Assembly (NCBI RefSeq): GCF_000372465.1
Contig: NZ_AQUZ01000050.1
Span: forward strand, 1 to 64,000
DNA length: 64,000 nucleotides
Source: Kribbella catacumbae DSM 19601
GTDB lineage: Bacteria > Actinomycetota > Actinomycetes > Propionibacteriales > Kribbellaceae
Direction: 5' to 3'
Of this stretch, positions 8,799 to 16,751 are shown piece by piece. How positions within the stretch are numbered: position 1 is the first letter of the stretch; every line of letters starts with the position of its first letter. The notes beneath the pieces were generated by a model, which worked only from the letters and a program-made list of their open reading frames with translations, had not been told where the DNA came from and did no database searches. A program made the position numbers and the translations under genes.

Positions 8799-11720
8799 TC
8801 AGTCCTGCAACACCGTCCGGGCGAAGCTGCTCAGCGCCTCCCGATCGGGCTGTTGCGTCTTGGTCATCAGGCTGGCGACGTGCTTTTCCACAGTGCGCGG
8901 TGAGATGTGCAGCCGCGAGGCGATCGACTTGTTCCCGATCCGGTCCACCAGCAGTTGCACCACCTCGAACTCCCGCGTCGTGATCCCCAGCTGCCGCAGA
9001 TGCGCCGGCACCTGATCGGACCCCGTCCGCCGCTGCGAAACCGTCGCCCCGAGCTGCCGCAACATGCTCCGGCAAGCACTAGCCACCGCCGGCACCTCAG
9101 CGTTATGGAAGTAGTCCTCCGCCTGCCGCAACCACGCAACCGGCTCACCCCACCCATCAGCCGCGGCCGGCTCGGCGATCAACCGCAACCCGAGATGCCG
9201 GGCCATCGGGTAGATCTCCGAAGATTCCAAGGACCGGGAAACCATCGCTGTGGCCTCGGCCGCCTGCCCGTCCCGTCCGAGGAGCACCGCGTGCGCCAAC
9301 TGCACGAACTGCCGGTTCCACCGCATCTTGCTGCCCGCCGTCGCCGCGACCGCTTCGTGGTGCGGCCAGCCGTTCCGGCGCGACAGCACCCCCAGTAGCA
9401 GACCGAGGCCGTTCTTCCCGGCCATGTGGAATGTGGTCGGGTTCTGCGCGTCATAGGCGAGTGCCTGGGCCATGTCGGACTCGGCCAGCTCCCGGTTCTC
9501 TTCGAGCAACGCGCAGAACGTCCGCGCGAGCCCGTAGGACAAGGGCAGTTCGTGTGAGGCACGCTCGCCCCAGGTGGCCAGCTCGACCAGCGTCGCCTCC
9601 ATCTGCGCCCGCTTGCCCTGGTGGCCGGCCAGCACTGCCATCGTTACCAGTTCGTAGGGCGCGCCGCGGCTGAGCTTGAGTCGCTGAGTGACCTCCAGGC
9701 ACGCTGCGATCATCTCCTCGGCCCTGGTGTACTCCGATCGCAGAATCGCCTGCAGGCCGAGGGCGCCGTCGATCTCGTACGCCATCGGGATCGCGCCGAT
9801 CCGCAACGCCTGGTGCCGGGCGTGCTCGAGTTCGGTGACCGCGCCTTCGGCCAGGCAGATCGTGCCGGCCTCGTAGAGATGCGACATCACTCGCTGGAGG
9901 GACAGATGGCTCTGCGTGGCCACCTGCCGGGCGCGTCGGAAGTAGACGATCGACTGATCGAGATCGTGTTCGCGGGCGAGCACACCGAGCATCTGCCATG
10001 CGTCGACGGCAACCGTCGGAAGGTCCGCTCGCTCGGCTGCCGCGGCGGCCCGGGTGGCCAGTTCGGCCGCCGACTTCAACCGTCCCGGACTGGTCTTGCC
10101 CCACTCCAGCATGGCGGCCATCGCATCCACGGGAGCCACGTCCGCGTCGCTGGGCCGGTCTCCGAGCAGGGACCGCGCGATGGCCACGTGGGTCGAGGCC
10201 GAGGACCAGCGCCCGGCCAGATGTTCGACACCCGCGAGCCGCACATACAGACCGGCCACCTTGCGGTGGTCGAGATTCTGGTGGTCAAGGTGCTCGATCA
10301 CCTCGGGCTTGGCGACCGGGTGGTCGAACTGCCCGTTCTCGCCTGCGGCCAGCAACAGGGACCCGAGGACCTCGGCACGGTAGGTGACGTCCGGATCGTC
10401 GGCGAGCAAAGTATGGGCGCGGTTCAGCAGATGAACCGCGGAGGCCATCGAGCCCTCGTCGAAGGACCGGCGGCCGGCCTGTGCGAACAGCCGGCCGGCG
10501 CGGGCGTAGTCACCGCCGCTGTGGGCGAGTTCGGCCACCATCGGACTCCACTCGCCGGGCAGACCAGGGTGAAGCTCCTCGATCGCGTCGGCACACCGCA
10601 TGGCCAGCGCCGACCGCTCGGCAGGAGTCAGGCCCGCCAGCAACGCGTCCGCGGTCAGCGGGTGCCGAAAGGCGTACCAGTCGGGCACGGGTTCGTCCGG
10701 CCCGACCAGCTGCGCGGCGAGGCCTGCCCGCAACGTTGCCAGCAGCAACCGTTCGTCGACGCCGCTGGCATGCCGGACCACGCTGAGTGGGAAACGATGC
10801 CCGATCACTGCTGCCAGCAGCAGGAGTTCGCGGGACTGCGAACTGAGTTGATTGGTCCGGCTGTTGATACTGCGGACGACGGCCGCCGGAACCCCGGTGC
10901 GGAGGTCGTCCACGACCTGAACGGTGCCGTCGGCAGCTGCCAGCAGTTGCCCGGTCCGGTCTGCCTCCTGCAGCAGTTCCTCAACAATGAAAGGGACTCC
11001 GGCACTGTCCGACCAGAGTCGCTCGGCCAGCTGGTCGGGCACGCCGTCGGCACTGACCTCCAGGCACCCGGCCGCGAGTTCGCGAACTTCCCGCCGGTCG
11101 AGCGGCCGCAGTTCCACCACCCGGGCCGTGCCGCGCTGGTCTGCCAGCCGGGCCAGGTCGAGCCCTGAACCTGGTTCCGGCCGCAGTGTGGTCACCAGGA
11201 TGACCGATTGGTCTTCGAGATTGTCGAGCAGATACTCGATCACGGCGAGCGTCTCCGGGTCGGAGCCGTGCAGATCCTCCAGTACCAGCAGCACACCCCG
11301 GTCCGCCGCGATCAGCCCGAGCAGCCGCAGAATCGCCTCACCGAGTACCACCGCGGAGATGCCGGCCTCGTGCGAGTCGCCGTCGTCCCAGTCGGGGATC
11401 AGCCGGCCAAGGACCTGACGGTAGGGACCGAGGGCAGCTGGATCCGGCATCTCGCCGCGCCGGATCAACGACAGGAAGGCTTCGGTGAAGGGCCTGAAGG
11501 CGACCATCGTGCCCATCGCCCCGACCCGGCCGCGGAGCGTCGCCATGCCGTGATTGAGCGCCATGGTGGTGGCGACCGCGCCGAGCCTGCTCTTCCCGAT
11601 GCCGGGCTCGCCGACCAGGAAGACCGCACCCCCGTGACCATCGCGAGCTTCGGTGAGCAGCCGGTCGAGGTGTTCGATCTCCCTGTCTCTGCCGACCACC
11701 CTGGGCGCATGGGTCTGCAT
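8799..11720 (-). CDS. Large AAA-ATPase LuxR-family (LAL-type) regulator
   Basis: About 973 residues. It has an N-terminal AAA/NACHT-like ATPase domain with Walker A GEPGIGKSR at residues 37-45, a long helical TPR-like middle, and a C-terminal LuxR-type helix-turn-helix (LGITTREFEVVQLLVDRIGN, then SIASRLHISPRTVEKHVASL). This architecture is that of the LAL/MalT-type activators common in actinobacterial biosynthetic clusters. It follows the two lanthipeptide precursor genes on the same strand, so it is the probable pathway regulator. The ATG at 11720 was chosen because the homologous domain begins right after it; no Shine-Dalgarno is visible. A perfect 10-bp palindrome abuts the start codon. 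Confidence 0.85.
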   Translation of the reverse strand: MQTHAPRVVGRDREIEHLDRLLTEARDGHGGAVFLVGEPGIGKSRLGAVATTMALNHGMATLRGRVGAMGTMVAFRPFTEAFLSLIRRGEMPDPAALGPYRQVLGRLIPDWDDGDSHEAGISAVVLGEAILRLLGLIAADRGVLLVLEDLHGSDPETLAVIEYLLDNLEDQSVILVTTLRPEPGSGLDLARLADQRGTARVVELRPLDRREVRELAAGCLEVSADGVPDQLAERLWSDSAGVPFIVEELLQEADRTGQLLAAADGTVQVVDDLRTGVPAAVVRSINSRTNQLSSQSRELLLLAAVIGHRFPLSVVRHASGVDERLLLATLRAGLAAQLVGPDEPVPDWYAFRHPLTADALLAGLTPAERSALAMRCADAIEELHPGLPGEWSPMVAELAHSGGDYARAGRLFAQAGRRSFDEGSMASAVHLLNRAHTLLADDPDVTYRAEVLGSLLLAAGENGQFDHPVAKPEVIEHLDHQNLDHRKVAGLYVRLAGVEHLAGRWSSASTHVAIARSLLGDRPSDADVAPVDAMAAMLEWGKTSPGRLKSAAELATRAAAAAERADLPTVAVDAWQMLGVLAREHDLDQSIVYFRRARQVATQSHLSLQRVMSHLYEAGTICLAEGAVTELEHARHQALRIGAIPMAYEIDGALGLQAILRSEYTRAEEMIAACLEVTQRLKLSRGAPYELVTMAVLAGHQGKRAQMEATLVELATWGERASHELPLSYGLARTFCALLEENRELAESDMAQALAYDAQNPTTFHMAGKNGLGLLLGVLSRRNGWPHHEAVAATAGSKMRWNRQFVQLAHAVLLGRDGQAAEATAMVSRSLESSEIYPMARHLGLRLIAEPAAADGWGEPVAWLRQAEDYFHNAEVPAVASACRSMLRQLGATVSQRRTGSDQVPAHLRQLGITTREFEVVQLLVDRIGNKSIASRLHISPRTVEKHVASLMTKTQQPDREALSSFARTVLQD

Positions 11721-11730
11721 GTTTGCAAAC
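11721..11730. promoter_or_regulatory. Palindrome abutting the LAL regulator start
   Basis: GTTTGCAAAC is a perfect 10-bp palindrome directly next to the ATG of the regulator gene, in the place of a ribosome binding site. It could be an operator for autoregulation; a role is inferred only from symmetry and position. Confidence 0.35.
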
Positions 11731-11771
11731 TCTAGCCATGCCGCGGTGCTACCGCAGTGAGGTCGGCCCGT

Positions 11772-11821
11772 CGCCGCCGGCCGGAACGCGGGCACAAAGG
11801 CCGCGATCCGGGCCGGCGGCG
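11772..11821 (-). terminator. Hairpin after the second lanthipeptide precursor
   Basis: An 11-bp perfect inverted repeat (CGCCGCCGGCC and GGCCGGCGGCG) with a 28-base loop lies between the precursor stop at 11838 and the regulator start at 11720. It has no U-run, as is usual in GC-rich actinobacteria, so it is a possible terminator or attenuator that would separate the regulator from the structural genes. Confidence 0.45.
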
Positions 11822-11837
11822 CCGGCCTCGTCCCCGG

Positions 11838-12023
11838 TCAGTGGTGGCTGATCGTGGTGATGTAGGTCCCGAAGATGTCGTTGGTCTCGATCAGACCGAC
11901 GGAGAGCACACTCGCGGCTCCGACCAGAGCGAAGGCGCGGGCGCCGATCCGGCTTCGCTCGGGCAGTTCGATCGGGCCGACCGGGTCGGCCGGCTGGTCT
12001 TCGTGGTTGTGCTGCGCAGTCAT
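11838..12023 (-). CDS. Class II lanthipeptide-like precursor lacking cysteine (LanA2)
   Basis: A 61-residue peptide starting MTAQHNHEDQ, with ATG 12023 preceded by AGGAG seven bases upstream. It is a paralogue of the peptide at 12111-12323: both share the leader segment LP(K/E)RSR(V/I)GARAFALV followed by GAASVL. The C-terminal part differs and here reads ETNDIFGTYITTISHH. It has Thr and Ser residues that LanM could dehydrate but no Cys anywhere, so no lanthionine ring can form within this peptide. It may yield a dehydrated or reduced peptide, pair with the other precursor, or be a decoy. It lies downstream of LanM and the first precursor on the same strand. Confidence 0.72.
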   Translation of the reverse strand: MTAQHNHEDQPADPVGPIELPERSRIGARAFALVGAASVLSVGLIETNDIFGTYITTISHH

Positions 12024-12052
12024 GGGTGTCTCCTGGTGCTGGTGTTGTCGTC

Positions 12053-12084
12053 CGGGCCCGCGCACGGATGGTCGTGGGCCCGGG
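12053..12084 (-). terminator. Hairpin between the two precursor genes
   Basis: The sequence CGGGCCCGCGCACG pairs with CGTGGGCCCG across a short loop, with a small bulge, between the stop of the first precursor (12111) and the start of the second (12023). It may attenuate transcription into the second precursor or stabilise the upstream mRNA end. No U-run is present. Confidence 0.4.
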
Positions 12085-12110
12085 CTGGCGAGATCGGCGT
12101 CAGCCGCAGG

Positions 12111-12323
12111 TCACTGCTCGACGCTGATCGTGGTGGTCGGCCAGGTGGGGCAGTTCTCGACGAGCTCGAGGGCGCCCGCGGCCAGGACGCTGGCGGCGCC
12201 GACCAGGGCGAAGGCCCGGGCGCCGACCCGGCTGCGCTTGGGCAAGGTGATCGGGCCCAATGGGTCGGTGCTGCTGGTGGGTTGTGGGTCGCGCGGTTCG
12301 TCGTACGGGTTCTGGGCGGTCAT
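12111..12323 (-). CDS. Class II lanthipeptide precursor (LanA1)
   Basis: A 70-residue peptide starting MTAQNPYDEP, ATG 12323 with AGGGGAA seven bases upstream, beginning 29 bases after the LanM stop. The leader shares LP(K/E)RSR(V/I)GARAFALV with the next gene product. The C-terminal core region reads ENCPTWPTTTISVEQ: one Cys and five hydroxy residues, with the Cys on the N-terminal side of all of them. A lanthionine-type ring would therefore have to form by the Cys attacking a downstream dehydroamino acid. There is no double-Gly cleavage motif just before the core and no LanT or protease gene in this locus, so leader removal is unexplained. Confidence 0.8.
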   Translation of the reverse strand: MTAQNPYDEPRDPQPTSSTDPLGPITLPKRSRVGARAFALVGAASVLAAGALELVENCPTWPTTTISVEQ

Positions 12324-12352
12324 GCTGGGTTCCCCTGTCGGTTGGGCCGGTG

Positions 12353-15271
12353 TCAGCGCTGTGATGGGTACTGACTACCGGTGGACGGTTCGAGCAGTAG
12401 GACCGACGGAACACGTCCGGTGAAGCCGAGACGTAGTAGTCCGTAGCCGATGCCTGCCAGGCCGGTCAGAAGGCCGGGCGAGGGCACCCCCCTCGGAGTA
12501 CCGCATTGCGGTCCGTACTGCTGTACTGCGGCGAGCACCAGGCCGGCGCGGCGTCGGCGCCGGACTGCCTCAATGGCTTGGTGATCGCGTTCGGTCAGCC
12601 ACAGGAGTGGCTCGACCGCGCCGAGCTCGCCATGACACAGACTCATGTCGGCGAGCACCGGACGTTCGGTGGCGGACTTCAGATAGGCGTCGAGGTCCGC
12701 TGGGGCGCCTGCGCTGTACCTGGCCAGCGCAGTACCGGCGTCACCGGAACACCAACCACGGTTGGCGGTCTCGGCTGGCCGATCCAGGTCAGCAGCAACC
12801 AGTGCCGCTTCTCGGTACTTGTCGCCCGGTACGCCGTACTGGCCCAGCGCCCAGGCGATGCCCTGATAGCCGCGGGCGAAGCCAGTCGCCGCTGACAACC
12901 CGTTGCGGCGTACGCCGAGTTCGACCGCCGTGACCAGTTCGTCAGCGTAGCGCTTGGCCAGCTGTGCAGCGATTGGATGGTCGACCGCTTGCATGGCGGC
13001 GAGCCCACCGGCGGCGCCCTCGGTGTAGCTGGGGAACTGGTCGGCGTCCGGGGTCAGCCCGGCAGTGATCTCGAGTGAGGTCGAGAGCCAGTCGGCGAGC
13101 TCCGGGTCGTGCAGTAGCGATGCGAGCCGGCTCAGGCCGTAGCTGATGCCACCCAGACCGTAGAAACCCGGGCCGACGAGTTGCGCGGTTTCCGGTGAGG
13201 TGGCAAGGGTCTGCAGGAGCTGCGGGATTGGGCGGATCGCGTCCTTCGCCAGTTCGCGGTACTTGTCGGCGCCGGTGAGAGCGCCGATCTGAGCCAGGAA
13301 GAGGGCAACGCCGGTGTAGCCGGTCGGGAGACCGGCACCCATCGGCATGACCGACCAGTGGTGGTCATCGAGCAGTTCAAGGCCGAGCCAGTTCGCCCGG
13401 CCGGCGTCGCCGTCGACGGTCCGGGCCATGATCTCGTCTGCGATGTCGGTGGCGGCGGCGAGCAACTGCGCCGGGTCCGCCTCCACGGCCTCCAGCGCGC
13501 TGCGCTTGGTGGTACAGGCGTGCGCGACCGGCTCCGGCCGGGTGGCCAGTGTGGCCGAGACGATCCATTGCTGCCGGTGCTGGTCGACCTCACTCAGCAG
13601 GGCGAGCTTGGCCTCGACCGTCTCCAGTCCTTCGGCGGCGAAGAACCGTGGCACCCGGCTACCGTCGGAGGCCCACAGGTCGCGGCTGCCCGGACGCGTT
13701 GCGAACAAGGGGATGTCGCCGGACCACAGATCCGACAACTCGGCCGGTACCAGTTGGTGCAGTGCCGGATCTGCATCCCAGAGCAAGTCGAGTAGTTCGC
13801 TGCGTCCGGAGGCGGCACGCATGGCGTCGGGATGCGTCGACTCGTCCAGCAGCGAGGCGTAGGTCTGCGTCGCCCGGGGGACGTAGCGGACCTCGTCGTC
13901 GGCGCAGGCAGCGAGCAGACCAGTGGGGCCGGCCAGCTCACGGCGGTTCCAGGAGATCGCCTCGTACGCGGTCTGGAACCCAGCCAGCAAAGCGAGTTCG
14001 TGGTCGCGCGGCTCCATCACCTGGCCGTCGAGGATCGGACGGTTCCGGCCGCCCAGCGTCTTGACCGGCCGGCGCACCAGGTGCATGGTGTCCAGCCCCG
14101 GGTTGGCCCAGTCGACCATGCTGAGCGGGGCCACCTCGCCGGAATCGCCACCCAGCCCGGAGATGTCAACGGTTCCGTGCTCACCCGTGAACAGCAAGGG
14201 CAGCAACGCAGTACGGAAGACCGAGCTCTGCATGGCCGCATGAGCCGGGTCCTGGCCAGGGAGGCCGCTGAGGACGTGGTTCGGGTGGAACAGGGTTTCG
14301 ACGTCCACCAGCACCGGTTGGTCGCCGTGGGCGATCAGGTTCTCGTGGTGCATGTCCGTGCCGTCCAGGACGTACAGCAGAGCCAGCAGGGCGCCTTGGC
14401 GGTGGTAGAAGCGGCGGACCTCCGAGATGTCGAGGCAGGGCGTGTGGTCGACGTACTCGAGCCATCCGTACCCCGGTCGGCGGAGGACCTCGACTGTGCG
14501 CAGGTCCAGGCCGGTCTTGCCGTTCAGCCAGTGGACCAGGTCGTTGAAGTGGGTATGCAGATCCAGCGGCCGCGGCTTGTAGATGAGCTTGCGGCCGCCG
14601 GCGAAGGTGAGGGTGGCTGTGGAGCGGCCGCCGCGGTGGGGATCGCCCCCGGGATCGACGCTCAGCAAGGGATCTGGATCAGTTCCTTCCAGCAGACCGG
14701 CCAGCTGCTCGCGGTCCTCGGCGAGACGGTCCAGCAGCTCGAGGTAACCCTCGACGGCCTGCCGGCACGCCTCGCCCAGGACCCGGGCCAGCACCGGGTA
14801 TGCGGCCAGGAACTCCGCCAGCTCGCTCCCTCCAACGAGCCGGTGGGTAAAGTCGAGAAAACGCTCAGCCGGTGTGTCACCGGCCAGCTCGCCCCGGTCG
14901 CGAGCCCGGGCGAGTTCCAGCACCAACGTCCGCGACGCCAGCCGGACCAGGCGCCGACCGAGCCGCTGGAGGAACTGCTCGGCCAGTACGCCGTCCTGTC
15001 CCGCGGCAGTCAGGTCGTGCCGAGCAGTGGCCAGCAGCGGTTCGAGGCACCGGAGCAGCGCTTGCTGCGAGTCACCTGTCACCGGCGGCGAGACGACCGA
15101 CCTGGCCGTACTGCGTTCGACGTACTCCGCCCAGGCGGGCATCGGCGAGCCCTGCTCGTGCGGACCCATCCCGGCGGACCACCAGGCGTTCGGCTGGTCT
15201 GTCCGGGACGTCCCGGTGGTTGCGGAGTTGAGCACGCGCTCAGGCTCCCATCGAGGGATGGGTGTTGCCAT
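12353..15271 (-). CDS. lanM: Class II lanthipeptide synthetase LanM
   Basis: 972 residues with the two-part LanM design. The N-terminal dehydratase (DUF4135) includes LTFAGGRKLIYKPRPLDL (about 221-238), DGTDMHHENLIAHGD (about 303-317) and VDVETLF (322-328). These are the lipid-kinase-like catalytic motifs that phosphorylate and eliminate Ser/Thr. The C-terminal LanC-like cyclase keeps the zinc ligands: Cys841 in NRGWCSGDAG, and Cys879 with His880 in LCHGELG. It should dehydrate and cyclise the adjacent precursors. ATG 15271 has a GGGGG about ten bases upstream; later in-frame starts are possible. The synthetase is transcribed before its precursors, the reverse of the usual order. Confidence 0.93.
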   Translation of the reverse strand: MATPIPRWEPERVLNSATTGTSRTDQPNAWWSAGMGPHEQGSPMPAWAEYVERSTARSVVSPPVTGDSQQALLRCLEPLLATARHDLTAAGQDGVLAEQFLQRLGRRLVRLASRTLVLELARARDRGELAGDTPAERFLDFTHRLVGGSELAEFLAAYPVLARVLGEACRQAVEGYLELLDRLAEDREQLAGLLEGTDPDPLLSVDPGGDPHRGGRSTATLTFAGGRKLIYKPRPLDLHTHFNDLVHWLNGKTGLDLRTVEVLRRPGYGWLEYVDHTPCLDISEVRRFYHRQGALLALLYVLDGTDMHHENLIAHGDQPVLVDVETLFHPNHVLSGLPGQDPAHAAMQSSVFRTALLPLLFTGEHGTVDISGLGGDSGEVAPLSMVDWANPGLDTMHLVRRPVKTLGGRNRPILDGQVMEPRDHELALLAGFQTAYEAISWNRRELAGPTGLLAACADDEVRYVPRATQTYASLLDESTHPDAMRAASGRSELLDLLWDADPALHQLVPAELSDLWSGDIPLFATRPGSRDLWASDGSRVPRFFAAEGLETVEAKLALLSEVDQHRQQWIVSATLATRPEPVAHACTTKRSALEAVEADPAQLLAAATDIADEIMARTVDGDAGRANWLGLELLDDHHWSVMPMGAGLPTGYTGVALFLAQIGALTGADKYRELAKDAIRPIPQLLQTLATSPETAQLVGPGFYGLGGISYGLSRLASLLHDPELADWLSTSLEITAGLTPDADQFPSYTEGAAGGLAAMQAVDHPIAAQLAKRYADELVTAVELGVRRNGLSAATGFARGYQGIAWALGQYGVPGDKYREAALVAADLDRPAETANRGWCSGDAGTALARYSAGAPADLDAYLKSATERPVLADMSLCHGELGAVEPLLWLTERDHQAIEAVRRRRRAGLVLAAVQQYGPQCGTPRGVPSPGLLTGLAGIGYGLLRLGFTGRVPSVLLLEPSTGSQYPSQR

Positions 15272-15623
15272 GGGTACGGAGCCCCCATATTCCTTCCGGG
15301 ACCGGCGACCGCCATACCGGAGTGCGCTGTCGGGTGCTGCTGTACCGCGGGATGTCGACTGGGGAGTACAGCACCCCGCGGTCCAGCATCGCCTGCACCG
15401 GACGGCCTCTGGTGGAAGGCGGTTCGGCGCAGGAATCCAGGTGTCGGCCGGCTGCCGAACTGCCGACGCCGGGAACGATGCCCGACGGCCGGAAGGAGCG
15501 GCAAGGGCTCTACCTACCCAATTTCCCTCGCCGCCGGGTGCTCACGAGCGTGGGTGCGGATGGGGCAGAAGATGGGGGCCGAACACCCATGTGCAAACGG
15601 GCCCTGGCTGCGACGGTGAGTGG
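15272..15623. other. Divergent promoter region between lanM and the luciferase-like gene
   Basis: About 350 bases without a supported gene between divergently transcribed lanM and the luciferase-like monooxygenase. It contains the inverted repeat described at 15338-15388 and several GTACTGC/GCAGTAC-type words. Promoters for both directions are expected here, but no clear -35/-10 pair is visible. Confidence 0.5.
15338..15388. promoter_or_regulatory. Inverted repeat in the lanM upstream region
   Basis: TGCTGTACCGCGGG and CCCGCGGTCCAGCA form 14-bp arms with one mismatch around a 23-base spacer. It lies about 67 bp upstream of lanM and about 235 bp upstream of the luciferase-like gene. It could bind the LAL regulator or act as an RNA hairpin. 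Confidence 0.4.
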
Positions 15624-16697
15624 GTGTACAGCTCAGCCGCACCCGGTCTCCCGGTCTCAGCGCACTCGGTGCTCGACGTAGTGCCGCAGTTGCCGGGGCA
15701 GTCCGCTGCGGCCGCTCTGCGGGAGACGGTGGAGGTCGCGCAGGCCGCTGACGACCTCGGCTACCGACGGTTCTGGGTTGCCGAGCAGCACGGCGTACGA
15801 GGGGCAGGCGGTGCAAGCCCTGCGGTTGTGGCTGCAGTACTCGCCGCCAGGACCGACCGGATCCGGATGGGCTCGGGCTGTGTGCTGCTGACGAACCACC
15901 GGTCGCTGGTGGTCGCAGAGCAGTTCGCGGCGCTCGCGGCGGCGTACCCGGGCCGGATCGACCTTGGTGTCGGCAAGGCGCCGGCCGTCTCGCCCAGTAC
16001 TGCCGCTGCGCTCGGCCTGACCGACAAGGACAGCTTCCCGGAGCGGCTGGATGAGCTCTGCCGCTTCCTGCGGGACGGGTTGCCCGGCCGTGCGCCTGTC
16101 GGCGACGTCCGGCTCGCGTTGGCTGGGCTGCCGCCACCTGTCTTCCTGATGACCGACAACCCGAGTGGCGCGCAGGTGGCCGCAGTACGGGGGTTGCCTC
16201 TGTTCCTGGCTCATCACACGGCGGCGACAGGCACGCTGGCGTCCGTGTCGGCGTACCGGGACAGTTTTGAGACAACGGGGCCGACGGGGAAGCCGTATGT
16301 CGGGGTGACGGTGGGGGTTGTTGCCGCTGACACCGAAGAGGAGGCAGTGGCCCGGCTGGCGGAGTACGTCCGGGTGAAGTCGCGTCTGAAGACTGCGGCC
16401 AACAGGGCCACGCCAACTGAGCTCATGGAGTTGCTGGAGCCATCAGTGACCAGCCGCGAGCAGAACAAGGCCGAGCGGCTGCTGGACGAGCCTGGCTACG
16501 TCATCGGCACCCGGGCCGGAGTAGCAGCCGGCCTGGCGTCGGTGGCGGCCAGCACTGGAGCCGACGAGGTCATGCTGGTGCCACTGGCCTTCGACGGCCT
16601 TGTCCGGTCAGCCATCCTCCGTACTGCGGCAGCGGGCCTCACCCGTGCCATCCGCAGCGTCCCCCGGCACGCTCCCCACTTCGTCGCCACTGCCTAG
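15624..16697 (+). CDS. LLM-class (luciferase-like) flavin or F420-dependent oxidoreductase
   Basis: About 357 residues of bacterial luciferase-like TIM barrel: LGYRRFWVAEQHG near the N-terminus, RIRMGSGCVLLTNHRSLVVAEQF, and PGRIDLGVGKAP, all typical of the MsnO8-like LLM group. Such proteins use reduced FMN or F420. GTG 15624 is the likely start, with GGTGAG just upstream; the open frame continues further upstream but overlaps lanM. It is divergent from lanM. Some LLM-family enzymes (the LanJC type) reduce dehydro residues in lanthipeptides using F420H2, so a tailoring role is possible but unproven. It could equally be an unrelated oxidoreductase. Confidence 0.8.
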   Translation: MYSSAAPGLPVSAHSVLDVVPQLPGQSAAAALRETVEVAQAADDLGYRRFWVAEQHGVRGAGGASPAVVAAVLAARTDRIRMGSGCVLLTNHRSLVVAEQFAALAAAYPGRIDLGVGKAPAVSPSTAAALGLTDKDSFPERLDELCRFLRDGLPGRAPVGDVRLALAGLPPPVFLMTDNPSGAQVAAVRGLPLFLAHHTAATGTLASVSAYRDSFETTGPTGKPYVGVTVGVVAADTEEEAVARLAEYVRVKSRLKTAANRATPTELMELLEPSVTSREQNKAERLLDEPGYVIGTRAGVAAGLASVAASTGADEVMLVPLAFDGLVRSAILRTAAAGLTRAIRSVPRHAPHFVATA

Positions 16698-16751
16698 CCG
16701 GTCGTACCACCGGCCTAAGGTAGTAGCGGTGTCTAGTGAAAGGCGTAGCTG

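Noticed and set aside
13832..15619. 595-codon frame on the plus strand
   Set aside because: Antisense to lanM and ends in the intergenic region; no domain or start signal.
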